64,000 nucleotides of DNA, from contig CAXIAD010000006.1 in NCBI GenBank assembly GCA_964021645.1, forward strand, positions 23,725-87,724, written 5' to 3'. The stretch is from CANLDA01 sp964021645 (GTDB taxonomy: Bacteria > Pseudomonadota > Alphaproteobacteria > Rhodobacterales > Rhodobacteraceae). Both the position numbers and the translations under genes were made by a program. This document shows positions 42,617 through 50,058 of this stretch, in pieces. The notes under the pieces were generated by a model. The model had not been told where the DNA came from. It did not search any database and was given only the letters and a program-made list of their open reading frames with translations. How positions within the stretch are numbered: the first letter of the stretch is position 1; each line of letters begins with the position of its first letter.

Positions 42617-42979
42617 TTACGAAGCGATGAATTTATTATAGGTCGCTTCTTCCATGTAATCATCCATCTGACCTTCGTCTGATGCCTGAATCTTGAAAAA
42701 CCACGCTTCCCCCATAGGATCGTCATTCACCCGATTAGGCGTGTCGATCAAGGCATCATTTACCTCGGTGATCACCCCATCAATCGGCGCAAGAATATCG
42801 CTGGCTGCCTTGACGGATTCGATCACGCAAATCTCTTCATCCTTGGTGACAGTATCGCCGACACTGGGCAATTCGATGAAAACAACATCGCCCAATTGCT
42901 CTGCTGCATGGCTGGTAATGCCGATAACCACGGCGTCATCCTCAACGCGCAGCCACTCATGCTCTTCTGTGAATTTCAT
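42617..42979 (-). CDS. gcvH: Glycine cleavage system H protein
   Basis: A 120-residue lipoyl carrier that shuttles the aminomethyl group between the P, T and L proteins of glycine cleavage. The lipoylated lysine is in ESVKAASD (about residue 60), and the N-terminus KFTEEHEWLR is standard. Length is typical. Neither gcvT nor gcvP is adjacent, unlike the usual gcvTHP order, so partners must be encoded elsewhere. ATG with CAGGAGAGA upstream. No glycine riboswitch recognised. Confidence 0.95.
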   Translation of the reverse strand: MKFTEEHEWLRVEDDAVVIGITSHAAEQLGDVVFIELPSVGDTVTKDEEICVIESVKAASDILAPIDGVITEVNDALIDTPNRVNDDPMGEAWFFKIQASDEGQMDDYMEEATYNKFIAS

Positions 42980-43158
42980 CGCTCTCTCCTGTTTGGGTTA
43001 GACAGTAACCGATCCTGCCAACCTGGCCATCTTTTCGCCCTTGCCAGCCATCTTTACGCATTTGAATGCCCCACCGAAAGAGCAAAAACACACCCCTAAC
43101 GCCCCGACATCCGGCGCATTCCCGTTGACACGATCGCCCCGTTCCGCAACCTGACCCC

Positions 43159-43758
43159 ATGAGCAAACCATATTTCTTTGGCTACGGCAGCCTCGTTAAC
43201 CGCGCGACCCATATTTACACCGCGGCCCATCCGGCGCGCCTTCAGGGCTGGCGACGCGTCTGGCGTCACACTGCGCGTTTTTCCCAACCGATCCTCACAG
43301 TAGAGCCTTGTGCAGGCTCACTCATTGAGGGGTTGATTGCCCATGTGCCCGGCGGGGATTGGGCCGCCCTTGATCAACGCGAAATCGCCTATGATCGTGT
43401 GCCCGTGACCAAAGATGTTCACCATCAATTGGCGGATGCTGCCCAACGTACCGTGCAAACCCCCGCCCAAACAACAGTCGACATCGCCACCTACTATGTG
43501 CCCGAGACAAAACACCCAGCCCCCGCAGCACCTTTGCCCATCCTGCTCAGCTATCTTGATGTGGTGGTGCAGGGATATTTGCGCGAATTTGACGAGGCGG
43601 GCGTTGCAGCATTTTTTGACACGACCCATGGTTGGCACGCCCCTGTGCGCAATGACCGCGCGGCTCCGATTTATCCGCGCCACCAAAGTCTAAGCAGCGC
43701 AGAACAAGACCTCGTAGATCATCATTTGCACAGGGTAGGGGGCAAATACGTCGATTAA
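43159..43758 (+). CDS. Gamma-glutamylcyclotransferase-like protein
   Basis: A 199-residue protein of the GGCT/AIG2 fold. The substrate-binding FFGYGSLVN is at residues 6-14, and the catalytic glutamate is probably that in QREIAYDRV. ChaC-type enzymes cleave glutathione to 5-oxoproline and Cys-Gly; this sequence could also be a GGACT-like or uncharacterised branch. ATG start, divergent from gcvH. Low similarity to any one subfamily keeps the reaction uncertain. Confidence 0.75.
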   Translation: MSKPYFFGYGSLVNRATHIYTAAHPARLQGWRRVWRHTARFSQPILTVEPCAGSLIEGLIAHVPGGDWAALDQREIAYDRVPVTKDVHHQLADAAQRTVQTPAQTTVDIATYYVPETKHPAPAAPLPILLSYLDVVVQGYLREFDEAGVAAFFDTTHGWHAPVRNDRAAPIYPRHQSLSSAEQDLVDHHLHRVGGKYVD

Positions 43759-43820
43759 ATAATGCGTTCGCAGCAGGTGGGCCAGTCGACAGGCTTATGA
43801 CCTCGGGGCCTAAAAGCAGG

Positions 43821-43905
43821 CGCATTAACCGTGATTCGCGCTGTAAATTGCCGAAATGTACATTTCAGAGGCCGAAAGTATCGTTTCGTCACTTTCGGCA
43901 TTCAT
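43821..43905 (+). repeat. 85-nt palindromic element, copy A
   Basis: Aligns without gaps to the reverse complement of 53812-53896; by hand count 63 of 85 positions agree. Conserved blocks are TTAACC-R-TGATTC, the 14-bp palindrome GAAATGTACATTTC (43853-43866) and TTCGTCACTTTCG. In this copy GCCGAAAGT and ACTTTCGGC (43871-43899) form a 9-bp stem. Function unknown. Confidence 0.8.
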
Positions 43906-43978
43906 GAAGGCGGCGTGCGTTGTGCTAACGCTTTGGCGGAGGCACTACATCTGGGGGGAATGTCGCGCGATTTTGGGT

Positions 43979-43995
43979 GGTTTCGCGGCGAAACC
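43979..43995. repeat. 17-bp palindrome GGTTTCGC-G-GCGAAACC, copy 1
   Basis: Perfect palindrome around one central base. A copy differing only at the centre is at 59966-59982; both are followed by TGCAAAACCT within about 30 nt. Confidence 0.6.
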
Positions 43996-44072
43996 CGGCC
44001 AAAAAACCCCGTAAACTCTGCAAAACCTCTGGTTAATGCTGCGAACGGGTCGGTTTTCGCCCGGTTGGGCAC

Positions 44073-44699
44073 TTAACTGTCGGGCGTCAGGAATTTCGTA
44101 AACATCGCCTCTAGGTAGCATCCCGCACCATCAAAAACGCCCTTTTCACCATCCATCAGCACACGCACCTGTGCGTCAAAATCCGCATAGTGCTGTGTTG
44201 TGGCCCAGATTGAGAAGATCAGGTGACGCGGATCAGATTGCGCCAGTTTTCCCGCGTCCATCCATCCTTGAATAAGCTTTGTTTTCTTGACGAATAGGGG
44301 TTTTAGGCTGCGTTCCATATGGGGGGCCATACGGGGCGCGCCTTGCAGCACCTCATTGGCAAACAGGCGACTTTCCAACGGGAATTCGCGGCTCATCTCC
44401 AGTTTGCGTCTGATATAGCCGCAAATCTCGTTTAGGGGGTCGCCCTCTGGATCCATTTGTTCCAGCGGGTCCAGCCAGCTTTCCATGAGTTGATTAAGCA
44501 GCGTGAGGTGAATTTCCTCTTTGCCATCAAAGTAGTAGAGTATGTTTGGTTTGGACAGTCCAGCGGCCTCGGCGATCTGATCCAATGTGGTTCCACGATA
44601 GCCAAACATCGAAAACACTTCCAAGGCGGCATCCAGAATAATTTTCCGATTCCGCAGTTGGATGCGACTTAATTTTTTTGCCGGCCCGTCACCATCCAT
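44073..44699 (-). CDS. rutR: RutR-like TetR-family regulator of pyrimidine catabolism
   Basis: A 208-residue TetR-type repressor with the RutR ligand domain. The HTH is GYRGTTLDQIAEAAGLSKPN and the ligand region shows IRRKLEMSREFPLESRLFANE and IWATTQHYADF, closely following E. coli RutR, which senses uracil or thymine. I start at the ATG at 44699 (GGGGGAA upstream); the frame opens at 44735. It lies downstream of a second RutR-type gene in the same direction and next to a pyrimidine/hydantoin operon. Confidence 0.88.
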   Translation of the reverse strand: MDGDGPAKKLSRIQLRNRKIILDAALEVFSMFGYRGTTLDQIAEAAGLSKPNILYYFDGKEEIHLTLLNQLMESWLDPLEQMDPEGDPLNEICGYIRRKLEMSREFPLESRLFANEVLQGAPRMAPHMERSLKPLFVKKTKLIQGWMDAGKLAQSDPRHLIFSIWATTQHYADFDAQVRVLMDGEKGVFDGAGCYLEAMFTKFLTPDS

Positions 44700-44729
44700 C
44701 GTCGTGTTTCCCCCGGCTTTACTGGTCCA

Positions 44730-44748
44730 CAACAATATAACACTGTTG
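44730..44748 (-). promoter_or_regulatory. Candidate promoter/operator before the first TetR gene
   Basis: Arms CAACA and TGTTG flank an AT-rich centre. On the minus strand a TTGACA begins in the last codons of the upstream tetR gene, with TATATT 14 nt later, a short spacing. It suggests that this regulator can be transcribed on its own. Confidence 0.3.
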
Positions 44749-44750
44749 CT

Positions 44751-45386
44751 TTATGTCAAAGCCCCAATCCCTTTGAGGAAAACTTGTTTCACAGTTGATT
44801 TGGCTTCTTCCCATTGCGCATCAGACAGGGGTTGGCCGCCGTTCAGGGTTTCTATTTGGTGGCCAAAGTCCGCGTAATGCTGCGTGGTTGCCCATAACAT
44901 ATACAGCAGGTGGTCAGGATTGACCGCATCCATGCGCCCCTCTGAAATCCAGCGCCGAATGATGGTTGCGCGGCCTGCGGTCCATTCCAATAAGGTGGTT
45001 TCTAGATAGTCTTGGATCACTGGCGCGCGGTGCATGACCTCTGTCGCCCATACCTTTGAGCCGGAAGGAAAGCGGCGGCTGATTTCCATTTTTGCATCGA
45101 TATAGGCACCGATTCCCTCAGCTGGCCCTTCGGCTTGGTCAAAGGTGTCAGCCGCCTGTAACCATATCTGAAAGATGCTTTGCACAACCTGACGGTATAG
45201 TGCTTCCTTGGTTGGGAAATAATAATGTAAGTTTGCTTTCGGTAGCCCGGCGACATCCGCTATGAGTTGCATCGTTGCACCGCCAAATCCCGCTTCTGAA
45301 AAGACTTTTTCCGCCGCGGACAGGATCAATGCCTCACTCTCCAAGCGCCGATCCTTCTTACTATTTGACCGTGGTTTTGCTGTCAT
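44751..45386 (-). CDS. Second RutR-type TetR-family regulator
   Basis: A 211-residue TetR protein with HTH GFGGATMQLIADVAGLPKAN and the same C-terminal family signature as its neighbour (AKMEISRRFPSGSKVWATEV, LWATTQHYADFG). The two are paralogues, clearly diverged. It has its ATG at 45386 and is divergent from the beta-ureidopropionase operon, with two RutR-like boxes between, so it is the first candidate for the local repressor. Which paralogue binds which ligand is unknown. Confidence 0.87.
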   Translation of the reverse strand: MTAKPRSNSKKDRRLESEALILSAAEKVFSEAGFGGATMQLIADVAGLPKANLHYYFPTKEALYRQVVQSIFQIWLQAADTFDQAEGPAEGIGAYIDAKMEISRRFPSGSKVWATEVMHRAPVIQDYLETTLLEWTAGRATIIRRWISEGRMDAVNPDHLLYMLWATTQHYADFGHQIETLNGGQPLSDAQWEEAKSTVKQVFLKGIGALT

Positions 45387-45410
45387 TTTCGGTTCATCCC
45401 AAGAAACTTC

Positions 45411-45426
45411 TTGACCGGTTGGTCAG
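45411..45426. promoter_or_regulatory. RutR-like box 1
   Basis: TTGACCGGTTGGTCAG. It matches the E. coli RutR consensus TTGACCA-NN-TGGTCAA at 12 of 14 defined positions. It lies 25 nt before the start of the second TetR gene and 104 nt before the first catabolic gene. Confidence 0.7.
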
Positions 45427-45443
45427 GTTGTGGTGCTCTCATG

Positions 45444-45459
45444 TTGACCATACGGTCAG
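45444..45459. promoter_or_regulatory. RutR-like box 2
   Basis: TTGACCATACGGTCAG matches the same consensus at 12 of 14 defined positions. It is 33 bp (centre to centre) from box 1, three helical turns, so two dimers could bind the same face of the DNA. Confidence 0.7.
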
Positions 45460-45529
45460 GATGAGATCGAAGCAAGTCACCCGTGCGCAACGGGGCTTTG
45501 ACCAAGTATAACAACAAGGGAGCGCGCCA

Positions 45530-46780
45530 ATGGCTGCACCAGGTGAGAACCTGAAAATCAACGCTGACCGTCTATGGGACAGCCTGATGGACATGGCCAA
45601 AATTGGCCCCGGTGTGGCTGGAGGTAATAACCGCCAGACATTAACAGATGCTGACGGCGAAGGTCGGGCGTTGTTTCAGTCTTGGTGCGAAGCAGTAGGC
45701 TGCACTATGGGGTTGGACACGATGGGCAATATGTTCGCCCATTATCCCGGAACAGATCCAGAGGCGTTGCCAGTGTATGTCGGCTCGCACCTAGATACAC
45801 AGCCTACTGGCGGTAAATATGACGGCGTTCTTGGGGTCCTTGCCGGGCTTGAATTGCTGCGCACGATGAATGATCTGGGCATCCGCACCAAACACCCCAT
45901 CGTCGTGACCAATTGGACAAATGAGGAGGGCACCCGCTTTGCCCCCGCGATGTTGTCCTCTGGGGTCTTTGCAGGTGTTCACTCCGAGGATTGGGCCTAT
46001 GAGCGCGAGGATTCTGAGGGCAAAACCTTTGGTGACGAACTGGCGCGCATCGGGTGGCGTGGCGATGAAAAAGTCGGCGCGCGTAAGATGCATGCGTTTT
46101 TTGAGCTGCATATCGAACAAGGCCCCATTCTGGAAATTGAGGGCAAGGATATTGGGGTTGTGACCCATGGTCAGGGCCTTAGTTGGACACAGATCACAGT
46201 TACGGGCACCGATAGCCACACCGGATCAACACCGATGCCCATGCGTAAAAACGCAGGTTTGGGCATGGCGCGTATTCTTGAAAAAGTGGATGAAATCGCA
46301 TGGTCTCATGCGCCACATGCGGTTGGGGCGGCAGGGCATATTGATGTCTACCCGAACTCTCGCAATGTAATTCCGGGACAAGTGGTGTTTACGGTTGATT
46401 TCCGGTCGCCTGATTTGTCGGTCATCCAAGACATGGTCGCACGGCTGAAGGTCGAAAGCCAAAAGATTGCTGACGACATGGGGCTGACTGTCGCATTTGA
46501 ACGGGTCGGGGGCTTTGATCCCGTTACGTTTGACGAAGGGTGTGTGACAGCGGTGCGTAACGCCGCCGAACGGCTGGGTTATTCGCATCAAGATATCATA
46601 TCGGGTGCGGGCCATGATGCCTGCTGGATCAATCAGGTCGCGCCGACGGCCATGGTAATGTGCCCTTGTGTGGGCGGTCTGAGCCATAATGAGGCGGAAG
46701 AAATTTCCAAAGATTGGGCCGCTGCGGGCACGGATGTGTTGTTGCACGCCGTATTGGAGACCGCGCAAATTGTAGAATAA
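45530..46780 (+). CDS. Beta-ureidopropionase / N-carbamoyl amino acid hydrolase (M20 family)
   Basis: A 416-residue metal-dependent amidohydrolase of the HyuC/PydC/allantoate-amidohydrolase type, which removes the carbamoyl group from N-carbamoyl-beta-alanine or N-carbamoyl amino acids. Metal ligands appear in VGSHLDTQPTGGKYDG, TNEEGTRF and FELHIEQGP; the substrate region has DSHTGSTPM. Followed by a dihydropyrimidinase, the preceding step of reductive pyrimidine breakdown, so beta-ureidopropionase is favoured. Start at 45530 with AAGGGAG upstream. Confidence 0.9.
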   Translation: MAAPGENLKINADRLWDSLMDMAKIGPGVAGGNNRQTLTDADGEGRALFQSWCEAVGCTMGLDTMGNMFAHYPGTDPEALPVYVGSHLDTQPTGGKYDGVLGVLAGLELLRTMNDLGIRTKHPIVVTNWTNEEGTRFAPAMLSSGVFAGVHSEDWAYEREDSEGKTFGDELARIGWRGDEKVGARKMHAFFELHIEQGPILEIEGKDIGVVTHGQGLSWTQITVTGTDSHTGSTPMPMRKNAGLGMARILEKVDEIAWSHAPHAVGAAGHIDVYPNSRNVIPGQVVFTVDFRSPDLSVIQDMVARLKVESQKIADDMGLTVAFERVGGFDPVTFDEGCVTAVRNAAERLGYSHQDIISGAGHDACWINQVAPTAMVMCPCVGGLSHNEAEEISKDWAAAGTDVLLHAVLETAQIVE

Positions 46781-46781
46781 A

Positions 46782-46831
46782 TTGGGGGGGCAGCCCCCCA
46801 ACCCCCGGGATATTTTTGGCCAAAAGAAGCC
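46782..46831 (+). repeat. Degenerate dispersed motif with hairpin, copy 4
   Basis: Hairpin TTGGGGGGG-CAG-CCCCCCAA (46782-46801) right after the stop, followed by CCCCCGGGATATTTTTGGCC and AAAAGAAG. It is the GGGATATTTTT-AGAAG motif of copies 1-3 with a changed stem. It lies inside an operon, so it may attenuate expression of the downstream genes. Confidence 0.6.
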
Positions 46832-46858
46832 GGACCCGGCAGTTTAGGGAGAGACACT

Positions 46859-48319
46859 ATGACCAAAGTCATCAAAGGCGGCACGGTGTGCACCGCCGAT
46901 CGCACGTGGAAAGCGGACGTCCTAATTGAGGGCGAGATCATTAAGCAGATCGGCGAAGACCTAAGGGGCGATGAATACATTGATGCCGAGGGTGCCTATG
47001 TGATCCCCGGCGGGATTGACCCCCATACGCATCTTGAGATGCCTTTCATGGGCACAACAGCAGCGGAAACATTTGAATCGGGCACTTGGGCTGCGGCTGC
47101 GGGCGGGACGACCATGGTCGTTGATTTCTGTTTGCCGGGCGAAGACGGCTCCATCAAAAATGCGATTAACGAATGGCACCGTAAATCCGCGCCGCAGATA
47201 TGTTCTGACGTTGGCTATCACATGGCGATCACTGGTTGGAACGAGCAGGTCTTTGAGGAGATGAAGGACGCTGTCGATATGGGCGTCAATTCGTTCAAGC
47301 ATTTCATGGCCTACAAGGGTGCCTTGATGATTGAGGACGACGAGATGTTCGCCTCTTTCAAGCGCTGCAAAGAGCTGGGTGCCTTGCCAATGGTGCACGC
47401 GGAAAACGGTGATCTGGTTGCCGATATGCAGCAGCAAATGCTGGAGCAGGGCATCACCGGACCCGAGGGGCACGCCTATAGCCGCCCGCCAGAATTTGAA
47501 GGGGAGGCTGCCAACCGCGCGATCACGATTGCCGATGCGGCGGGGGTGCCGTTGTACATCGTGCACGTGAGCTGTGAGCAATCCCATGAGGCGATCCGCC
47601 GTGCGCGCCAAAAGGGCATGCGTGTCTATGGCGAGCCGCTGATCCAGTTTCTGACGCTTGATGAGGGGGAATATTTCAAGGGCGACTGGATGCATTCCGC
47701 CCGCCGCGTCATGAGCCCACCGTTCCGTAACAAGGAACATCAGCAAAGCCTGTGGGCTGGGTTGCAATCGGGGTCATTGCAGGTTGTTGCGACGGATCAC
47801 GCAGCCTTTAGCAGTAAACAGAAATTGATGGGTAAGGATAACTTTTGTCTGATCCCGAATGGGTCAAACGGATTGGAAGAACGCCTCGCCGTGCTGTGGA
47901 CTGAAGGGGTGGAAACCGGTCGCTTGACGCCAAATGAATTTGTCGCAGCTACCTCTACCAATGTTGCAAAAATCCTGAATATCTACCCTAAGAAGGGCGC
48001 GATTGTCGAAGGCGCGGATGCCGACATCGTGGTATGGGATCCGAAAATTTCCAAAACCATCAGCCAAGCCAATCACCACTCTGTACTGGATTATAACGTC
48101 TTTGAGGGGTTTGAGGTCAGGGCGCAGAGCCGGTTCACCCTAAGTCGCGGTGATGTGATTTGGGCGTGGGGGCAAAATAGCCAACCGCAACCGGGCAGGG
48201 GGCGCTTTGTCCCACGTCCTGCCTTTCCTAGTGCCAATGTGGCCCTGTCAAAATGGAAAGAGTTGACCGCGCCCAAGCAGATCAAGCGCGATCCGATGAA
48301 TATTCCGGCAGGAATTTAA
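46859..48319 (+). CDS. Dihydropyrimidinase (D-hydantoinase type)
   Basis: A 486-residue cyclic amidohydrolase that opens 5,6-dihydropyrimidine or hydantoin rings. The metal motif GGIDPHTHLEMPFMG, the carboxylated lysine in HFMAYKGALM, the second histidine in MVHAENGD, VHVSCEQSHEAI and the final ligand in VATDHAAF are all present. ATG with AGGGAGAG upstream. Together with the ureidopropionase gene and the ABC importer it forms a catabolic operon. Confidence 0.93.
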   Translation: MTKVIKGGTVCTADRTWKADVLIEGEIIKQIGEDLRGDEYIDAEGAYVIPGGIDPHTHLEMPFMGTTAAETFESGTWAAAAGGTTMVVDFCLPGEDGSIKNAINEWHRKSAPQICSDVGYHMAITGWNEQVFEEMKDAVDMGVNSFKHFMAYKGALMIEDDEMFASFKRCKELGALPMVHAENGDLVADMQQQMLEQGITGPEGHAYSRPPEFEGEAANRAITIADAAGVPLYIVHVSCEQSHEAIRRARQKGMRVYGEPLIQFLTLDEGEYFKGDWMHSARRVMSPPFRNKEHQQSLWAGLQSGSLQVVATDHAAFSSKQKLMGKDNFCLIPNGSNGLEERLAVLWTEGVETGRLTPNEFVAATSTNVAKILNIYPKKGAIVEGADADIVVWDPKISKTISQANHHSVLDYNVFEGFEVRAQSRFTLSRGDVIWAWGQNSQPQPGRGRFVPRPAFPSANVALSKWKELTAPKQIKRDPMNIPAGI

Positions 48320-48385
48320 CCCAATTTCTTGGATAACGTCCCAAGACCTATAGCCAGCCATGTTCAGGCCAGCGGAGCAAAGACT

Positions 48386-49171
48386 GTGACAAATGAAACC
48401 GTAATCAGCGCAAAAAACCTGTCGCTGACATTCCAAACGAACGATGGCCCTGTGCACGCCCTTAAGGATGTCGATCTAGACATCAACAAAGGGGATTTTG
48501 TCAGTTTTATCGGCCCGTCTGGCTGTGGGAAAACCACCCTTTTGCGCTGCATGGCGGATCTGGAGAACCCAACGGCCGGTGAGATACTGGTTAATGGTGT
48601 AACCGCAAGCGAAGCGCGCAAGGCGCGGGCTTATGGTTATGTTTTTCAGGCGGCCGGCCTATATCCTTGGCGCACAATTGGCGGCAATATCCGGCTGCCG
48701 CTTGAAATTATGGATTTTGATCGTGCAGAGCAGGATGATCGCGTTAAACGTGTACTTGATCTGGTTGATCTGAACGGGTTTGAGAACAAATTCCCATGGC
48801 AGTTGTCCGGCGGCATGCAACAGCGCGCCTCCATTGCACGGGCATTGGCGTTTGATGCGGATATCCTGCTGATGGATGAACCATTTGGTGCCCTAGATGA
48901 GATTGTACGAGATCACCTGAACGAGCAATTGCTGAAGCTATGGGACCGCACCAATAAAACCATCGGTTTTGTGACCCATTCGATCCCCGAGGCCGTGTAT
49001 CTATCGACCAAAATTGTGGTGATGAGCCCGCGCCCGGGACGCATCACTGACATTATCGAAAGCACATTGCCGCGCGAGCGCCCACTTGATATCCGCGACA
49101 GCCCAGAATTCATTGAGATCGCGCACCGCGTACGCGACGGGCTGCGAGCTGGTCATGGGGATGACATCTGA
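48386..49171 (+). CDS. NitT/TauT-type ABC transporter ATP-binding protein
   Basis: A 261-residue importer ATPase. Walker A is GPSGCGKTTLLR, the Q-loop is YVFQAAGLYPWRT, the signature is LSGGMQQRASIARAL and Walker B is ILLMDEPFGALD. I prefer the GTG at 48386 (GGAG 8 nt upstream) over the TTG at 48329. The stop overlaps the ATG of the first permease. Context indicates uptake of a pyrimidine, dihydropyrimidine or hydantoin. Confidence 0.93.
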   Translation: MTNETVISAKNLSLTFQTNDGPVHALKDVDLDINKGDFVSFIGPSGCGKTTLLRCMADLENPTAGEILVNGVTASEARKARAYGYVFQAAGLYPWRTIGGNIRLPLEIMDFDRAEQDDRVKRVLDLVDLNGFENKFPWQLSGGMQQRASIARALAFDADILLMDEPFGALDEIVRDHLNEQLLKLWDRTNKTIGFVTHSIPEAVYLSTKIVVMSPRPGRITDIIESTLPRERPLDIRDSPEFIEIAHRVRDGLRAGHGDDI

Positions 49172-50058
49172 TGGGACGTTTCTGGTACAAGGTCGGACCA
49201 GTCCTCACGGTTGTGATCGCGATTTTTGTGATGTGGTACGCGGGGTCGGTTGCCCTGAATTCCGCATGGGCCCACGACAAAGCAAAACGCGCAGGGGCTA
49301 CACTGACGACATCTGAGTTGATCGCTGACACGATGAGCCAGAAAAAACCCAAGCTACCTGCACCGCATCAGGTGGGGCAGGAATTGTGGAAAACCACTGG
49401 CGCGATGGTCGCCAAGGGCAAGGGTTTTTCCAAACGATCACTGTTTTATCATAGCTGGATCACGCTTAGCTCTACGATGCTGGGCTTTGTGATGGGGACG
49501 GCGCTGGGCATCGCTTTGGCAGTTGGCATTGTGTATAATCGCACGATGGATCGCAGCGTGATGCCATGGGTGATTGCCAGTCAAACCATTCCGATCCTTG
49601 CGATTGCGCCGATGATCATCGTTGTGTTGAATGCGATCGGCATTTCGGGGCTGCTGCCAAAGGCGGTGATATCGATGTATCTGTCATTTTTCCCTGTTGT
49701 TGTTGGCATGGTCAAAGGGTTGCGTAGCCCCGACCACATGCAATTGGACCAAATGAAAACTTGGAGTGCGAGCAGCTCGCAACAGTTTTGGAAGCTGCGA
49801 TTGCCTTCTTCGATGCCCTATTTCTTTACCTCGATGAAGATCGCGGTGGCGGCCTCATTGGTTGGGGCCATTGTCGGAGAATTGCCAACAGGTGCAGTGG
49901 CCGGTCTGGGCGCGCGTCTGTTAGGCGGTAGCTATTACGGTCAGACCATCCAGATTTGGAGTGCGCTGATCATGGCCGCAGGTTTAGCGGCGTGCCTTGT
50001 TGGGTTGATCGGGTTGACGCAGCGACTGGTGCTGAAGCGGATGGGGATGTCGACATGA
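49171..50058 (+). CDS. ABC transporter permease, first subunit
   Basis: A 295-residue inner-membrane permease of the SsuC/TauC group. A first TM segment (VLTVVIAIFVMWYAGSVA) is followed by a roughly 75-residue polar region and then about five more segments. The EAA loop that docks the ATPase is DQMKTWSASSSQQFWKLRLPSSMPYF-like at about 195-215. Overlaps its neighbours by 1 and 4 nt. The long polar region after TM1 distinguishes it from the second permease. Confidence 0.9.
   Translation: MGRFWYKVGPVLTVVIAIFVMWYAGSVALNSAWAHDKAKRAGATLTTSELIADTMSQKKPKLPAPHQVGQELWKTTGAMVAKGKGFSKRSLFYHSWITLSSTMLGFVMGTALGIALAVGIVYNRTMDRSVMPWVIASQTIPILAIAPMIIVVLNAIGISGLLPKAVISMYLSFFPVVVGMVKGLRSPDHMQLDQMKTWSASSSQQFWKLRLPSSMPYFFTSMKIAVAASLVGAIVGELPTGAVAGLGARLLGGSYYGQTIQIWSALIMAAGLAACLVGLIGLTQRLVLKRMGMST

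Larger units (their letters stand above)
43759..44072. other. 314-bp gap with repeated elements
   Basis: Between the cyclotransferase-like gene and rutR, which converge. It holds copy A of the 85-nt element (43821-43905) and one copy of a 17-bp palindrome (43979-43995). A GTG-initiated 81-codon frame at 43831 covers it but is not supported as a gene. Confidence 0.7.

Noticed and set aside
43831..44076. GTG-initiated 81-codon frame over the 85-nt element (copy A)
   Set aside because: It shares RNVHFR and FVTF with the frame at 53701-53886, but conserved codons show no synonymous change and the sequences diverge completely after about 35 codons, so a nucleic-acid element explains the similarity better.
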